DNA of 24,126 nucleotides, taken from assembly GCF_000737335.2 (NCBI RefSeq), contig NZ_JMCC02000129.1:1-24126 (forward strand). Direction: 5' to 3'. The stretch is from Enhygromyxa salina (GTDB taxonomy: Bacteria; Myxococcota_A; Polyangia; Nannocystales; Nannocystaceae). Positions 1 to 9,400 of this stretch are shown piece by piece. The notes under the pieces are model-generated. The model was not told the origin of the DNA. It worked only from the letters and a program-made list of their open reading frames with translations, and ran no database searches. The stretch's first letter is position 1. Each line of letters begins with the position of its first letter. A program made the position numbers and the translations under genes.

Positions 1-956
1 TCGTCGAGCCCGCCGGCCGCGACCACGCGCTCGACGAGATCCGCGAGGTCATCCTCGTCGACGGGCGGGCCGTCGCGCAGCAGCGCCTCGAGCCGGCCAC
101 GCAGGTTGGGCCGGTACTCGCACGCCAAGATCAGCGGCAGCGTCGCCTTGCCTTCACGCAGATCTTGACCGCGGGCCTTGCCCGACTCGTGCACGTCCAG
201 GCTGTAGTCGATGATGTCGTCGGCGATCTGAAACGCGTAGCCAACCTCACGACCGTAGCGGGCCAGCGCCTCGGCCCGCGCGGGCTCGAAGAGGTGGGCG
301 ACCGCGGAACACCACGAGATCAGCGCGGCCGTCTTGCGGTCGATGACCATGTAGTAGCGGGCCGTGTCGAACTCCCAGTCGCCGGCGACGTGGAGCTGGG
401 CGACCTCGCCCTCGGCCATGCGGGTGACGGCGTCGGCCATGGTCTGGATCGCCCGCGACTCGCCGAGGTAGGCGACCGCCTGCAGCGCGCGCGCGTAGCA
501 ATAGTCGCCCGTGAGCACCGCGAGCCCGTTACCGTAGCGCAGCCGGGCCGCCGGCCGCCCGCGCCGGAACTCCCCCTCGTCGATCACGTCGTCGTGCAGC
601 AGCGTGGCCGTGTGCAGCAGCTCGGCCGCGGCCGCCACGGTGATCCGCTTGTCCGAGCTGTAGCCGGCCGCCTTGGCGGCGAGCAGCGTGACCATGGGGC
701 GAAACCGCTTGCCGCCCGCGAAGGTCAGGTGGCCACCCACCTGGGGGATGATCGCCACGGTCGACTGCAGCAGCTGGCCGAGCGTGGCTTCGACCTCGGC
801 CAGCTCGTCGGCGACGATCGCCATCGCGGAGGCGACAGGCGGCAGCTGGATGTCTGCGGGGCGCACATCAGCCTGCTCCTGATTGTGCGGATCAGGCGTT
901 CGCTCTGGGTCGAGCTTCAGCATTTGCAGGGCCACGTCATGCATCGATTCGGTCAT
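1..956 (-). CDS. Polyprenyl diphosphate synthase (trans-isoprenyl diphosphate synthase), partial at window edge
   Basis: Chain-elongating prenyltransferase that condenses isopentenyl diphosphate onto an allylic diphosphate to make the long prenyl tail of quinones or a similar carrier. I translated 318 residues; the frame is still open at the left edge, so only a short C-terminal piece should be missing (octaprenyl synthases are about 320-330 aa). Visible hallmarks: GGKRFRP at about residues 81-87, the first Asp-rich motif DDVID at 122-126 (in LLHDDVIDEG) and the second, DDIID, at 246-250. The residues bulky enough to set chain length cannot be assigned with confidence, so the product length is unknown. 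The start ATG lies inside the last codons of the upstream regulator (20-bp overlap) and has no Shine-Dalgarno sequence, which suggests translational coupling. The first ~45 residues are polar and poorly conserved-looking; the next in-frame Met codons are at residues 5 and 12. Confidence 0.9.
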   Translation of the reverse strand, partial: MTESMHDVALQMLKLDPERTPDPHNQEQADVRPADIQLPPVASAMAIVADELAEVEATLGQLLQSTVAIIPQVGGHLTFAGGKRFRPMVTLLAAKAAGYSSDKRITVAAAAELLHTATLLHDDVIDEGEFRRGRPAARLRYGNGLAVLTGDYCYARALQAVAYLGESRAIQTMADAVTRMAEGEVAQLHVAGDWEFDTARYYMVIDRKTAALISWCSAVAHLFEPARAEALARYGREVGYAFQIADDIIDYSLDVHESGKARGQDLREGKATLPLILACEYRPNLRGRLEALLRDGPPVDEDDLADLVERVVAAGGLD

Positions 957-1644
957 AGATGTCCGGGCCGCGGGCAGCGTCGTGCTCGTCGTCCGCGTCG
1001 AGGTCGTGTGGGTCTGAAGGTCCCGCCAAGTGATTTGGCAAGCGGCCCGGCAGCGGAGCTGGGCGGAGCCGTGAGGCGGTGCGTGCGAGGCCGTTGAGGA
1101 TCGCGCGGATCGGGCTGCGCTCGACGAAGGCCTCGAGGAACGAGCCCCCCATCTCGAAGAAGCCCAGCATGTGCTCGGCTCGCTGCAGCGCGAAGCGGAC
1201 CCGCTCGTCGTCTTGGTCGGCGTCACGAAGCTGGGCGACCACGCCTTGGGCGGCGACGATGCCCTGCTGCACCCGGGCGGCCTCGCGCTGGCGCAAGACC
1301 GCGGTGATCAGCTTGAAGAAGTTGGTCTCGGCCACGTACAGCCGGCCCTCGCGGTGCAGCACGCCCCACTCGAGCAGCGCCGTCATGGTCGTGCTCGCCG
1401 AGCCCGCGCTGATCGACAGCCGCGTGCGCACGGTGCTCTGATCCAGCGGCTCGGGCGACATGTACAGCAGGCCAAAGATCCGGCCCATCGTGCGGGTGAA
1501 GCCCCAGAACTCTGCGATGTCGCCCATCACGTCGGAGACCTGGTCCTGCGCACGGGCCACCACGTCCGCGTTGGCGTCATCGCCTGCGGCCTGGCCGTTG
1601 GGACGGTCAGCTGCGGGGGGCGGGCGCTCGTGGTTGCGAGACAT
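937..1644 (-). CDS. GbsR/MarR-type winged-helix transcriptional regulator
   Basis: A 235-residue DNA-binding protein, probably a repressor. After a disordered, Pro/Asp-rich stretch (1-30) comes the family-typical segment FWGFTRTMGRIFGLLYMSPEPL (about 46-67), then a helix-turn-helix (about 68-95, STVRTRLSISAGSASTTMTALLE region) and a wing around HREGRLYVAE. The rest is helical, as expected for the dimerisation part, and ends in an acidic tail. GbsR-like proteins are known to repress osmoprotectant genes, but this family is broad in myxobacteria and the ligand here is unknown. I chose the ATG at 1644; in-frame ATGs at 1704 and 1713 would put the start inside a perfect palindrome that looks like its operator. 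None of the three has a good ribosome-binding site. It overlaps the polyprenyl synthase start by 20 bp, so both are one transcript and the synthase is the likeliest regulated partner. Confidence 0.85.
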   Translation of the reverse strand: MSRNHERPPPAADRPNGQAAGDDANADVVARAQDQVSDVMGDIAEFWGFTRTMGRIFGLLYMSPEPLDQSTVRTRLSISAGSASTTMTALLEWGVLHREGRLYVAETNFFKLITAVLRQREAARVQQGIVAAQGVVAQLRDADQDDERVRFALQRAEHMLGFFEMGGSFLEAFVERSPIRAILNGLARTASRLRPAPLPGRLPNHLAGPSDPHDLDADDEHDAARGPDIYDRIDA

Positions 1645-1706
1645 GGGAGGCGGAAATCGCGGAATCTCTGGTGAATCGCCGATCCGTACGGCGTTTTCAC
1701 ACATGC

Positions 1707-1731
1707 AGTTCATTTCAAAATGAAATGAACT
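1707..1731. promoter_or_regulatory. Perfect inverted repeat, candidate operator of the GbsR-type regulator
   Basis: Arms AGTTCATTTCA and TGAAATGAACT, 11 bp each and perfectly complementary, separated by AAA. It is AT-rich in a very GC-rich window and sits between the regulator start and its predicted promoter, just downstream of the predicted transcription start. Position and symmetry fit autorepression by a dimeric winged-helix protein; that function is inferred. Confidence 0.6.
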
Positions 1732-1741
1732 TGGACTCAGA

Positions 1742-1755
1742 GCGATGTACATCGC
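1742..1755. promoter_or_regulatory. 14-bp perfect palindrome over the predicted -10 region
   Basis: GCGATGTACATCGC reads the same on both strands. Its core covers the predicted -10 hexamer of the regulator promoter. Its sequence differs from the neighbouring repeat, so it may be a second operator for the same protein, a site for another regulator, or chance. Confidence 0.4.
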
Positions 1756-1772
1756 GTGGTGAACCAAGTCAA
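1744..1772 (-). promoter_or_regulatory. Candidate sigma-70 promoter of the regulator/polyprenyl synthase operon
   Basis: On the minus strand TTGACT (1772-1767, five of six matches to TTGACA) is followed after exactly 17 bp by TACATC (1749-1744, three of six matches to TATAAT). Transcription would start near 1737, immediately before the 25-bp inverted repeat. The -10 is weak, so this is a prediction only. Confidence 0.45.
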
Positions 1773-1868
1773 TCGGCATTTTTTGCGTGACGTGTGGCCA
1801 CCCAACTGCGAAGCACGGGACCCAGACAGCCCCTGGGGCTAAGCTCCGACCCACCGACCGTGGCGAGC

Positions 1869-3404
1869 ATGGCCAGCAGCGAGCGAGATGGGCACCCCTT
1901 TTGGGTAGCGATGGGAGCAGCCTTCGTTGGCACCCTGCTTGGCGGAGGCGCCGTCTGGCTCGCGCTTCAGAGCCGGCTCGACGCGGTCGAGGCCGAGGTC
2001 GCGCGCGGGCGCATGGTGCAGCTGCCCGTTCAGGTGAGCGAGGCCCCCGAGCCTGTCGAGCCGATTGACTCGATCGATCCGGCAGCGAATGTCCCCGCGG
2101 TGAGCGACGCCCCGCCGGATCCCGGCGACAGCAGCTTGGTCCGCGCGGTCGAGCGGACCCGGGACAGCGTCGTGACGATCGAGCTGGCGGGCAAGCCAAG
2201 CGGCTCGGGGGTCGTCTACGACGCCAACGGCAAGCTGCTCACCAACTACCACGTGATCGAGCGCGTGTTGGGCGGTCGCGGGGGCCAGCTGGTGCTCGGT
2301 GACGCCGCGGCGGCCAAGGCGATCTCGGTCCGCTTCGTCGATGGCCGCGTGCGCGCGGCGACGGTGTTGGCTGCAGATCCCGACGAAGACGTGGCGATCC
2401 TCAGCCTGCTGCGCGAGCGTGAAGAGGAGCGCTTCGACGCCGCGCCGCTGGGCTACTCCGCGTCTTTGCGCCTGGGCGAGCAGGTGTTTGCGATCGGGTC
2501 GCCAGTTGGCTTCGAGGGCACGATCGCCACGGGCATCATCTCGGCGGTCGAGCGCACGGGCGTGCTGGGCAACCGCACGCTGCCGGTCGTGCAGCTCGAC
2601 GCCGCGATCAACTTTGGCAACTCGGGTGGCCCGCTGTTCAACCTCGCGGGCGAGATCGTTGGCATCACCACCGCGCGCTCGAGCCGTGGCGAGGGCATTG
2701 GCTTTGCGATCCCGATCGATCACATCCGCCTGTTCTTGCGCGCGCTCGAGCGTGGCATGCGAGGCCGGTCTGGGGTGATCGGCGTGGTCATCGATCAGCG
2801 CCGCGAGATCGCCAAGCAGATCGCCCCGCTCGGCTATCACAGCGGCGTGGCGATCGCGGAGGTCGACCCCGAGCGGGCGGCCGCGCTTGGCGGCATGAAG
2901 GCCAACGACGTGATCGTCACGATCCGCGGTCGCCGTCACGACGAGATCGACGCGTCCGAGGCGGGCCGGGCCGCGTTCGCGCAGCTGGTCGGCGACACGA
3001 TTCGCGCGCTGCTCCCCGGCGAGACTTTGGTCGTGGAGGTCGTGCGCGATGGCGAGCTGGTCGAGCTCGAGATCGTGGTCGAGGCGGCCAGCATCGAGCG
3101 CCAGGCCCGGATCGACGCGGAGCTGCTGCTCGGACTGCACCTGACCCCCGAGGGCGACGAGGCGACGATCGTGCAGCCGGTCCGGGGCGCCCCGATCGCC
3201 CACGTACCGGGGGTCCACGTCCTGGCAGGCGCGCGGATCGTCAGCCTGTTCGGATACCCGGTCGAGAACGTCCAGCAGCTCGGCGAGCGCTTGAGCATGC
3301 TGCGGACCTGGTCCGTCACCGGGCGGCGGCGCAGCATTGCGATCGGGTTCGAGACCGCCGACGGCCGCAGCCTGCTCGCCAACAACTACCCGCTGGCGAA
3401 GTAG
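1869..3404 (+). CDS. Membrane-anchored HtrA/DegP-type trypsin-like serine protease with PDZ domain
   Basis: Envelope quality-control protease (511 aa from this start). A hydrophobic segment at about residues 10-33 is an uncleaved signal anchor, so the body faces the periplasm. A charged helix and a Pro/Asp-rich linker (to about 90) follow, then the protease domain with a complete catalytic triad: His128 (TNYHV), Asp174 (DEDVAI) and Ser252 (FGNSGGPLFN). The PDZ domain covers about 300-415 (SGVAIAEVDPERAAALGG, then NDVIVTIRG). The last ~90 residues (about 420-511) may be a second, divergent PDZ fold. In-frame GTG codons at 1794 and 1860 would add 25 or 3 residues; I chose ATG 1869 because it gives a standard short N-terminus before the anchor, but no start has a clear Shine-Dalgarno sequence. 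The gene diverges from the GbsR-type regulator and shares its control region. Whether it is DegS-like (regulatory) or DegP-like (general) is not decidable here. Confidence 0.88.
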   Translation: MASSERDGHPFWVAMGAAFVGTLLGGGAVWLALQSRLDAVEAEVARGRMVQLPVQVSEAPEPVEPIDSIDPAANVPAVSDAPPDPGDSSLVRAVERTRDSVVTIELAGKPSGSGVVYDANGKLLTNYHVIERVLGGRGGQLVLGDAAAAKAISVRFVDGRVRAATVLAADPDEDVAILSLLREREEERFDAAPLGYSASLRLGEQVFAIGSPVGFEGTIATGIISAVERTGVLGNRTLPVVQLDAAINFGNSGGPLFNLAGEIVGITTARSSRGEGIGFAIPIDHIRLFLRALERGMRGRSGVIGVVIDQRREIAKQIAPLGYHSGVAIAEVDPERAAALGGMKANDVIVTIRGRRHDEIDASEAGRAAFAQLVGDTIRALLPGETLVVEVVRDGELVELEIVVEAASIERQARIDAELLLGLHLTPEGDEATIVQPVRGAPIAHVPGVHVLAGARIVSLFGYPVENVQQLGERLSMLRTWSVTGRRRSIAIGFETADGRSLLANNYPLAK

Positions 3405-3411
3405 CGCGGGC

Positions 3412-3443
3412 TGAGCTCAGCTCAGCTCAGCTAGCTGAGCTCA
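3412..3443. terminator. Perfect hairpin between convergent genes, possible bidirectional terminator
   Basis: TGAGCTCAGCT (3412-3422) pairs exactly with AGCTGAGCTCA (3433-3443), an 11-bp stem with a 10-base loop. An overlapping 18-bp perfect palindrome, 3424-3441, offers an alternative fold. The tract is built of AGCTC units. It lies only 8 bases past the protease stop and includes the last codons and stop of the TPR protein. There is no T-run on either side, so it would be a weak intrinsic terminator or an mRNA-end stabiliser. Confidence 0.45.
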
Positions 3444-6400
3444 CCTCGGCGAGCAGTTGGTTGGCCGCCTCGAGCTCGGGGTCTTCCTTGTTGGCCCGAC
3501 GCGCCCAGAACACGGCGCGCTTGGTGTCGCCCTGGATCAGCGAGATCCGGCCCTGCCGCACGAACGACATCGCCCGGGTGATCGGGCACTCGCCCTCCAT
3601 GAGGGCGATCTGGCGCAGGACCTTCGTCGCCAGATCCCACTGCTCGAGCTCTTCGGCGAGGTCGGCCAGCGCGGCGGCGATGAAGCCGTTTTGCTTGTCG
3701 TTGGCGAACGCGTTTTGCAGCATCAACAGCTGGGTCTCGGTGTCGCCACGGGCCTCGGCCAGCCGAGCCTTGCGCAGCTGCAAGGTCGCGAGCTCGGGCG
3801 ACCGGCCGGCGGGGGCCGCCTCGATCGCGGCGTCGATGATCGCCTCGGCCTCGGCGTACTGCCCGCTCTGGATGTAGGCGTCGGCGAGCAGGCCAACCGT
3901 CGCGGCGTCGGTTGGATCGACCTCGAGGATCGCCTGCAAGGGGATCGCGGCGGAGGCCGGATCTTCCAGGTCGAGGTACAGCGAGGCCGCACCGCGGAGC
4001 AGCTCGAGCCGCGCCGGCACATCGGTGGCGGCGTCGGACTCTTCGATCAGCAGATCGGCGAGCTCACGCCGGGCGCCGAGCTCGGCGTAGATGACCTGCA
4101 GCTCGGCGCGCAAGCTGGCGACCTCGGGCTGCTTGCGACGCGCGAACTCGAGGCCGGACCGCGCTTCACCTGGCTGCTCGAGCGCCCGACATGCCTGCGA
4201 CAACAACAGCGCCGCCTGGACCTGGGCTTCACCGCTCTCGAGCGCGACGAGCCGGCCGCTGACCTTGACCAAGCCCTCCCAGTTCTCACCCGCGAGCTCG
4301 ATCTCCCGCAGCTTGTGGAGCGCCTCGAGGTCCTTGCGGGCCCGGTCGACCCACCCCACGAGCAGTTCGCGGGCCTCGTCGTTGGCGCTTCGTGCCTCAC
4401 GCAGCGCGACCAGGCGCATCGTCGGCCCACGCTCGGCGTCGAGGTTGTCGTCGGCGGCCGCGCCCATGCGCAGGGCCTCGAGCGCGTCCTCGAGCAGCTC
4501 GAGCACGGCCTGGCCGTCGAGCAGGAACGCCTGCTCGAGGTCGTCGATCGCCTCGGTGAGCTCGTCGATGCTGCGCCGGACCTTCGAGCGCGCGGTCAGC
4601 AGCTGCAGGCGCAGCGCCTGGTCCTCGGTCGACTCGAGCGTCTGACTCAAGGTTGCGATCGCGTCTTGGGCGTGACCGCTGACGCCGAGCGCCGCGGCCA
4701 AGTCGATCCGCAAGCGGACGTCATCGGGGTTGACCTCGCTGGCCTCGCGCAACAACGCGATCGCGGCCTCTGGGTCGCCAAGCTGCTCGTGCTGGACCGT
4801 CGCGGCCTCGCGCAGCAGCTCGACCCGACGGCTGAGGTCGCTGGTCTGCTCGGCCACGGTCATGAGCATCTTGACCAGCCCGCTCCAGTCGTTGCTGGAC
4901 CGGAGCGCGCGCTCGAGCCGTTGGCGGACCGCGTCGTCGTTGGGGACCCGTGCGTAGGCCTCTTCGAGCGCCCGCAGCTCGCCCTCGGGTTCGTCCATGG
5001 CCGCGCGCAGGTTGGCCAGCTCGATCGCCATGGCCCCGACCTGCTCGTCGCTGGCCCCGGCCAGGCGGCGCTCCATCAGCATCGCGCGCTCGTCCTCGTC
5101 GATCTCGTCCTCGCCCCAGTCGAGCAAGGTGCTGATCAGCTCGGGGTCGCTGGGCTGGCTGTCCAGCGCTTGGCGGACGACCATCAGGGCCTCGGTCAGA
5201 TCATCGGCGCGCAGCCGCTGGGCCAAGTTGATGCTCAGCGCCCGGATCGCCTCGGTGTCGCTGCGACCCTGGGCGGCCATCAGCTGGTTGCGCAGCAGCG
5301 CGAGCAGCTCTTCGACGTTGCCGGATCGCTCGAGGTGCTCGGCGAGCAGCAAGTTGGCTTCGGTCTGCTCGGGGTCCTCGAGCAGCGCGTCGTTGAGGAT
5401 CGTCACCGCGTCGTCGGCCCGGCTGTCGCTGCGCAGGAACGCCCGCGCGAGCTGCATGCGCAGCACGTTGCGATCTTTGGCGTCCTGGATGCCGTCGAGC
5501 GTCTCTTCGACGAGGCGCTCGAGCCGGTCGACCTCACCGAGCTGGCTGTACAGGCGGGCGAGTGGCTCCCAGGCGGCGCGGATCGTGGGATCGCGCTCGA
5601 CCAGGCTCTCGTACAGCTTCACGGCCAGGGTCAGATCACCTTCGGGGTCGCCGGCGACCTCGGCCAATTTTTCGGCGGCAGGCAGGACCTTGGCGAGATC
5701 GGCGATCTCGGCGGCCTCGGTCAGCCACTTGACCGCGCCAGCGATGTCGCCGGCTTCGCGGCGGCGCTCGGCGAGCCCGAGCAGCGCCCAGTCGACCTGG
5801 GCGAGGCCGTCGATCAAGCTCTCGGACAGCTCGACGGCGCGCAGCATCAGCTCTTCGGACCGATCCCAGTCCTCGAGGCCAAGCGCGAGCTCGACGGCCT
5901 CCTTTGCGAGCTCGAGCCCAACCTCGGGCTGACGCAGCCGGTTCTCGAGGCAGTGCAGCAGCACCTTGGGGTCCTCGGAGCGGCGCGCGACCTTCTCGTA
6001 GAGCTCGAGCAGCGCATCGTTGGCGCTGTGCTGCTCGCAGGCACGCGAGAGGATCATCGCGGCCCGACCCCAGCGGGCGTCGTCTTCGAGCGCGGCGTTG
6101 AGCGCCGCGATGCCTTCCTCGACCGACTCTTCGTCGGACAGGTGGACCTCGGCCATGCGGAACCGTGCGTCGGCGCGGGTCTCGGCTTGATCGGCGCCGA
6201 GGTTGGCCAGCCGTTGCAGGAGCTCGACCTGCCGCTCGCTGTCGCCGGTCGACCCGGCGACCCGCGCCTGGGCCCGCCAGACATCGACCTGGCGCACGCC
6301 GGTGGCTTCGGCGTCCGCGTAGAGCTCGGCCGCGCGGGCGAAGCTCTCGCGGCTCTCCATCACCTCGCCCAAGCGCAGCAGCAGCTCGCAGCGGACCAGG

Positions 6401-9400
6401 GCTTCGTCCCCGCGGCGCATCGACGCGAGCCGATCTTCGAGCAGCTTGGCGTAGCGCTCGGTCCGACCCAGACGGATCGCCAGATCTTTGACGGCGTCGT
6501 GGAGCAGCGGCGAGCTGGGATCGGTCTCGACGGCCTCGAGCCGAGCCTCGAGCGCTGCGTCGGCGTCGTCGAGGTCATGCTCGTGGACGTCGCCGAGCGC
6601 ACCCAAGATCTTCGCGCGTCGGCGCGGGGCCTTGACGTTGGCCAGGCGCGTGTCGAGCACGCGCCGCAGCAGCGCGAAGTCGCCTTGCTTGCGCAGCAGC
6701 TTCTGCAATTTGGTGGCCTGGCTGTCGTCGCCGGCCACGGCTTCGAGCACCGACTCGTTGAGCTCTTCGACCCGGTCGGGCTCCTGCTTGTCGGCGGCGA
6801 TCAAGGCGAGCGCGAGGTAGACCTCAGCGGCGTTGACGGGGGCATCTTCGCCGCCGCGGCGCAGGCTCAGCAGCAAGGTCCGGTAGGCACGCTCGGCGCG
6901 ATCGAGCTGGCCCGCGCTGTGGGCCGTCTCGGCCAGCGCGCGCAGGATCGAGACGTCGCCCGCGGCCATCTTGGAGGCTTGCTCGAGCTGGTCGATCGCC
7001 TCTTCGACCTTCTCTTGGGCCAGCGAGACCCGGGCGAGGCGGACATGGACCTCGGCGCGCTGGGCCGAGCGGCGCCGACCGTAGCCCTCGATCAGGGCTT
7101 CGAGCAGGGCGCGGGCCTCGTCGAGGCGACCCGCGCCGCGCAGGCCATCGGCGAGCATGACCTTGAGCCGCCGATCATCCGAGGCGAATTCGTGGGCGCG
7201 CTCGAGCACCGGCACCGAGAGCTCGGGGGTGCCGAGCTCCTCGTAGAGCTCGGCGGCTTCGCGGGCGTAGGCGACGACGGTGTTGGGATCGCCGACCGCC
7301 GTCGCGGCGCTCGCCAGCGTGCGGGCGAGCGAGTCTTTGTCATCGCGCTCGCGGTGCAGGCGGATCAACAGCTTGCGGACCTCGCCGTTGCGGGGGGCCT
7401 CTGCGAACGCGGTCTCCAGCACCTGCACGGCCTTCTCGCGCTGTTCAGCGGCGATCCGGGCGCGGGCGAGCTTGAGCAAGATCGCCACGCGCTCGCTCTC
7501 GGGGGTCGCCTCGAGCCGCTGCTCGAGCTGCTTGGCCGCCGCGTCGGGCCGATCTTGCTGGGTGTACAGCCGCGCGAGCGCGTCGAGGGCCTGGTTGCTG
7601 GGCTCGAGCTCGACGGCCCGGCGGTAGTTGGCGATCGCCTGCTCGGGATCGCCCAACCGCTGCTCGGACAGCCTTGCCGCCCGCAGGAACAGCGCCCCGG
7701 CGCCGCCGGTGTCCCCGGCTTCGGAGACCTTGGCGGCCTGTGACGAGAGCACCTCGGCGAGCTCGTCGTAGCGGCCGCGCTGATCGAGCAGCTCGGACAG
7801 CGCCGCGACCGACTCGGGGTGACCGGGCGACTCTTCCAGGTTCTCGCGCAGGGTCTCGACCCGACCGCCGCGGGCCTCGAGCACGCCGGTCAGGCGCGAG
7901 AGCTCGAGCCGCAGCTCGAGCCGCCGGGTGGTGTCGTGGGTCATCTCGAGCTCGCGCAGGCGCAGGCCGATCAGCTCGGACACGCGGTCTTCCTCTTCGC
8001 ACAAGGTTGCGACCCGGGCGATGTCTTCGATCAGCGGCTCATCTTCGGCGAGCACACCGGTGTACAGATCAATCGCGCGGCCGGACTCGCCGCTGTGGGC
8101 CAGGATCTCGGCGGCGCGGCGGCGCAGGTCGCGAGAGGTCTCGGCGTCGACGGGCAAGGTCGCGCCGTCGAGCAGCAAGCGAACCGCCTGATCGGGCTCG
8201 TCGCTGGCGAGCTCGACGAGCCGCTCGAGCGACCAGCGCGCGGCCTCCTCGGGGGTCATCGCGCCCGAGGCAGCGTCGCCGCGCGACCACATGCGCGCGG
8301 CCTTGCGATACAGGCGAACCAGGGTCTGGCGAGCCAGCTCGGTGTGCTCGTCGCCCACCTCGAGGCCGATCTTTCCGGCCTCGTGGAGCTGATCCAGATC
8401 GTGTTCGGCGAGGGCGTCGAGGCGCAACAGGGTCTCGATCAGATCGGGGCCGGGCGCCTGGCGCTGCAGCCCCGCGAGGAGCGCGAGCGACTCGGGGTGG
8501 GTGGGCTCGTGGTCGACACCGCGGCGGGCGGCGGCGGTCGCCTTGGTCATGTCGCCGGTCTTCTCCCACCAGCTCGCAACCATCAGCTCGAGCGTGCGCT
8601 GCAGGGTCTGGCGCAGGCTCTGGCCGTACTCGGCGATCGCAGCCTCGAACGCACCGGCGAGCTCGGCGAACGAATCGGTCGCGCTCGCGGCGTTCTCGAG
8701 ATCACTGATCAGGGTGCCGTCCGGCCGCTCGCGGGCCACGATCACCAGCAACGCCGCGCTCGCGGCCTCGGGGTAGCGACCGGCCTGGGCCGCGCAGCGC
8801 GAGACGGCCTCGTGGGCGTCGACGCGACGAGGGTCGGACGAAGCGGCGCCGCCGTAGGCGTTGGTCGCGGCTTCGGGGTCGCCAAGCTGGGTCTCGTGGA
8901 TCCGCCCAGCCTCGAACAACAGCTGGGCCGATCGGCGCTCGGACAGGCAGGCCTGGGCGCCCAGATCGAACGCGGTCGCGGTCGCGGCCCAGTTGCCGGT
9001 CTCCTCGGCGAGCCGCAACAGATCGTGCTCGAGGGCCAGATCTTCGGGGGCGAAGGGCAGGGCGCTACAGAGGATCTCGTGGGCCTTGGCGGCGTCGCCC
9101 GCTCGGGTCTCGTAGAGGTTGGCGGACTCGCGGAGCAGCCGGGACTTGTCCTCGGGGGTACCCGCGGCGGCCAGGCGTTGGTCCAAGATCTCGAGCCCGG
9201 CTTCCCAGTCCCCGGTGGCCCGGAACGCCCGCGCCAGGGTCTCACCCGCGTGCGGCCCGACCGAGTCGAGGGACAACAGCGCCTGCAGCCCCGCGCGGGC
9301 GGGCCCGTCACCGGGCTCGACGCCGAGCGCCAGCGCGTACGAGTGGGCCGCCGCCTCGGGATCGCCAAGGTGCTCGCGCTGGATGTCGCCGATCCGCACG

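Noticed and set aside
1645..2199. N-terminal extension of the GbsR-type regulator back to 2199
   Set aside because: The extra residues are Arg/Pro/Ser-rich, antisense to the protease start, and would place the palindromic operators inside the gene.
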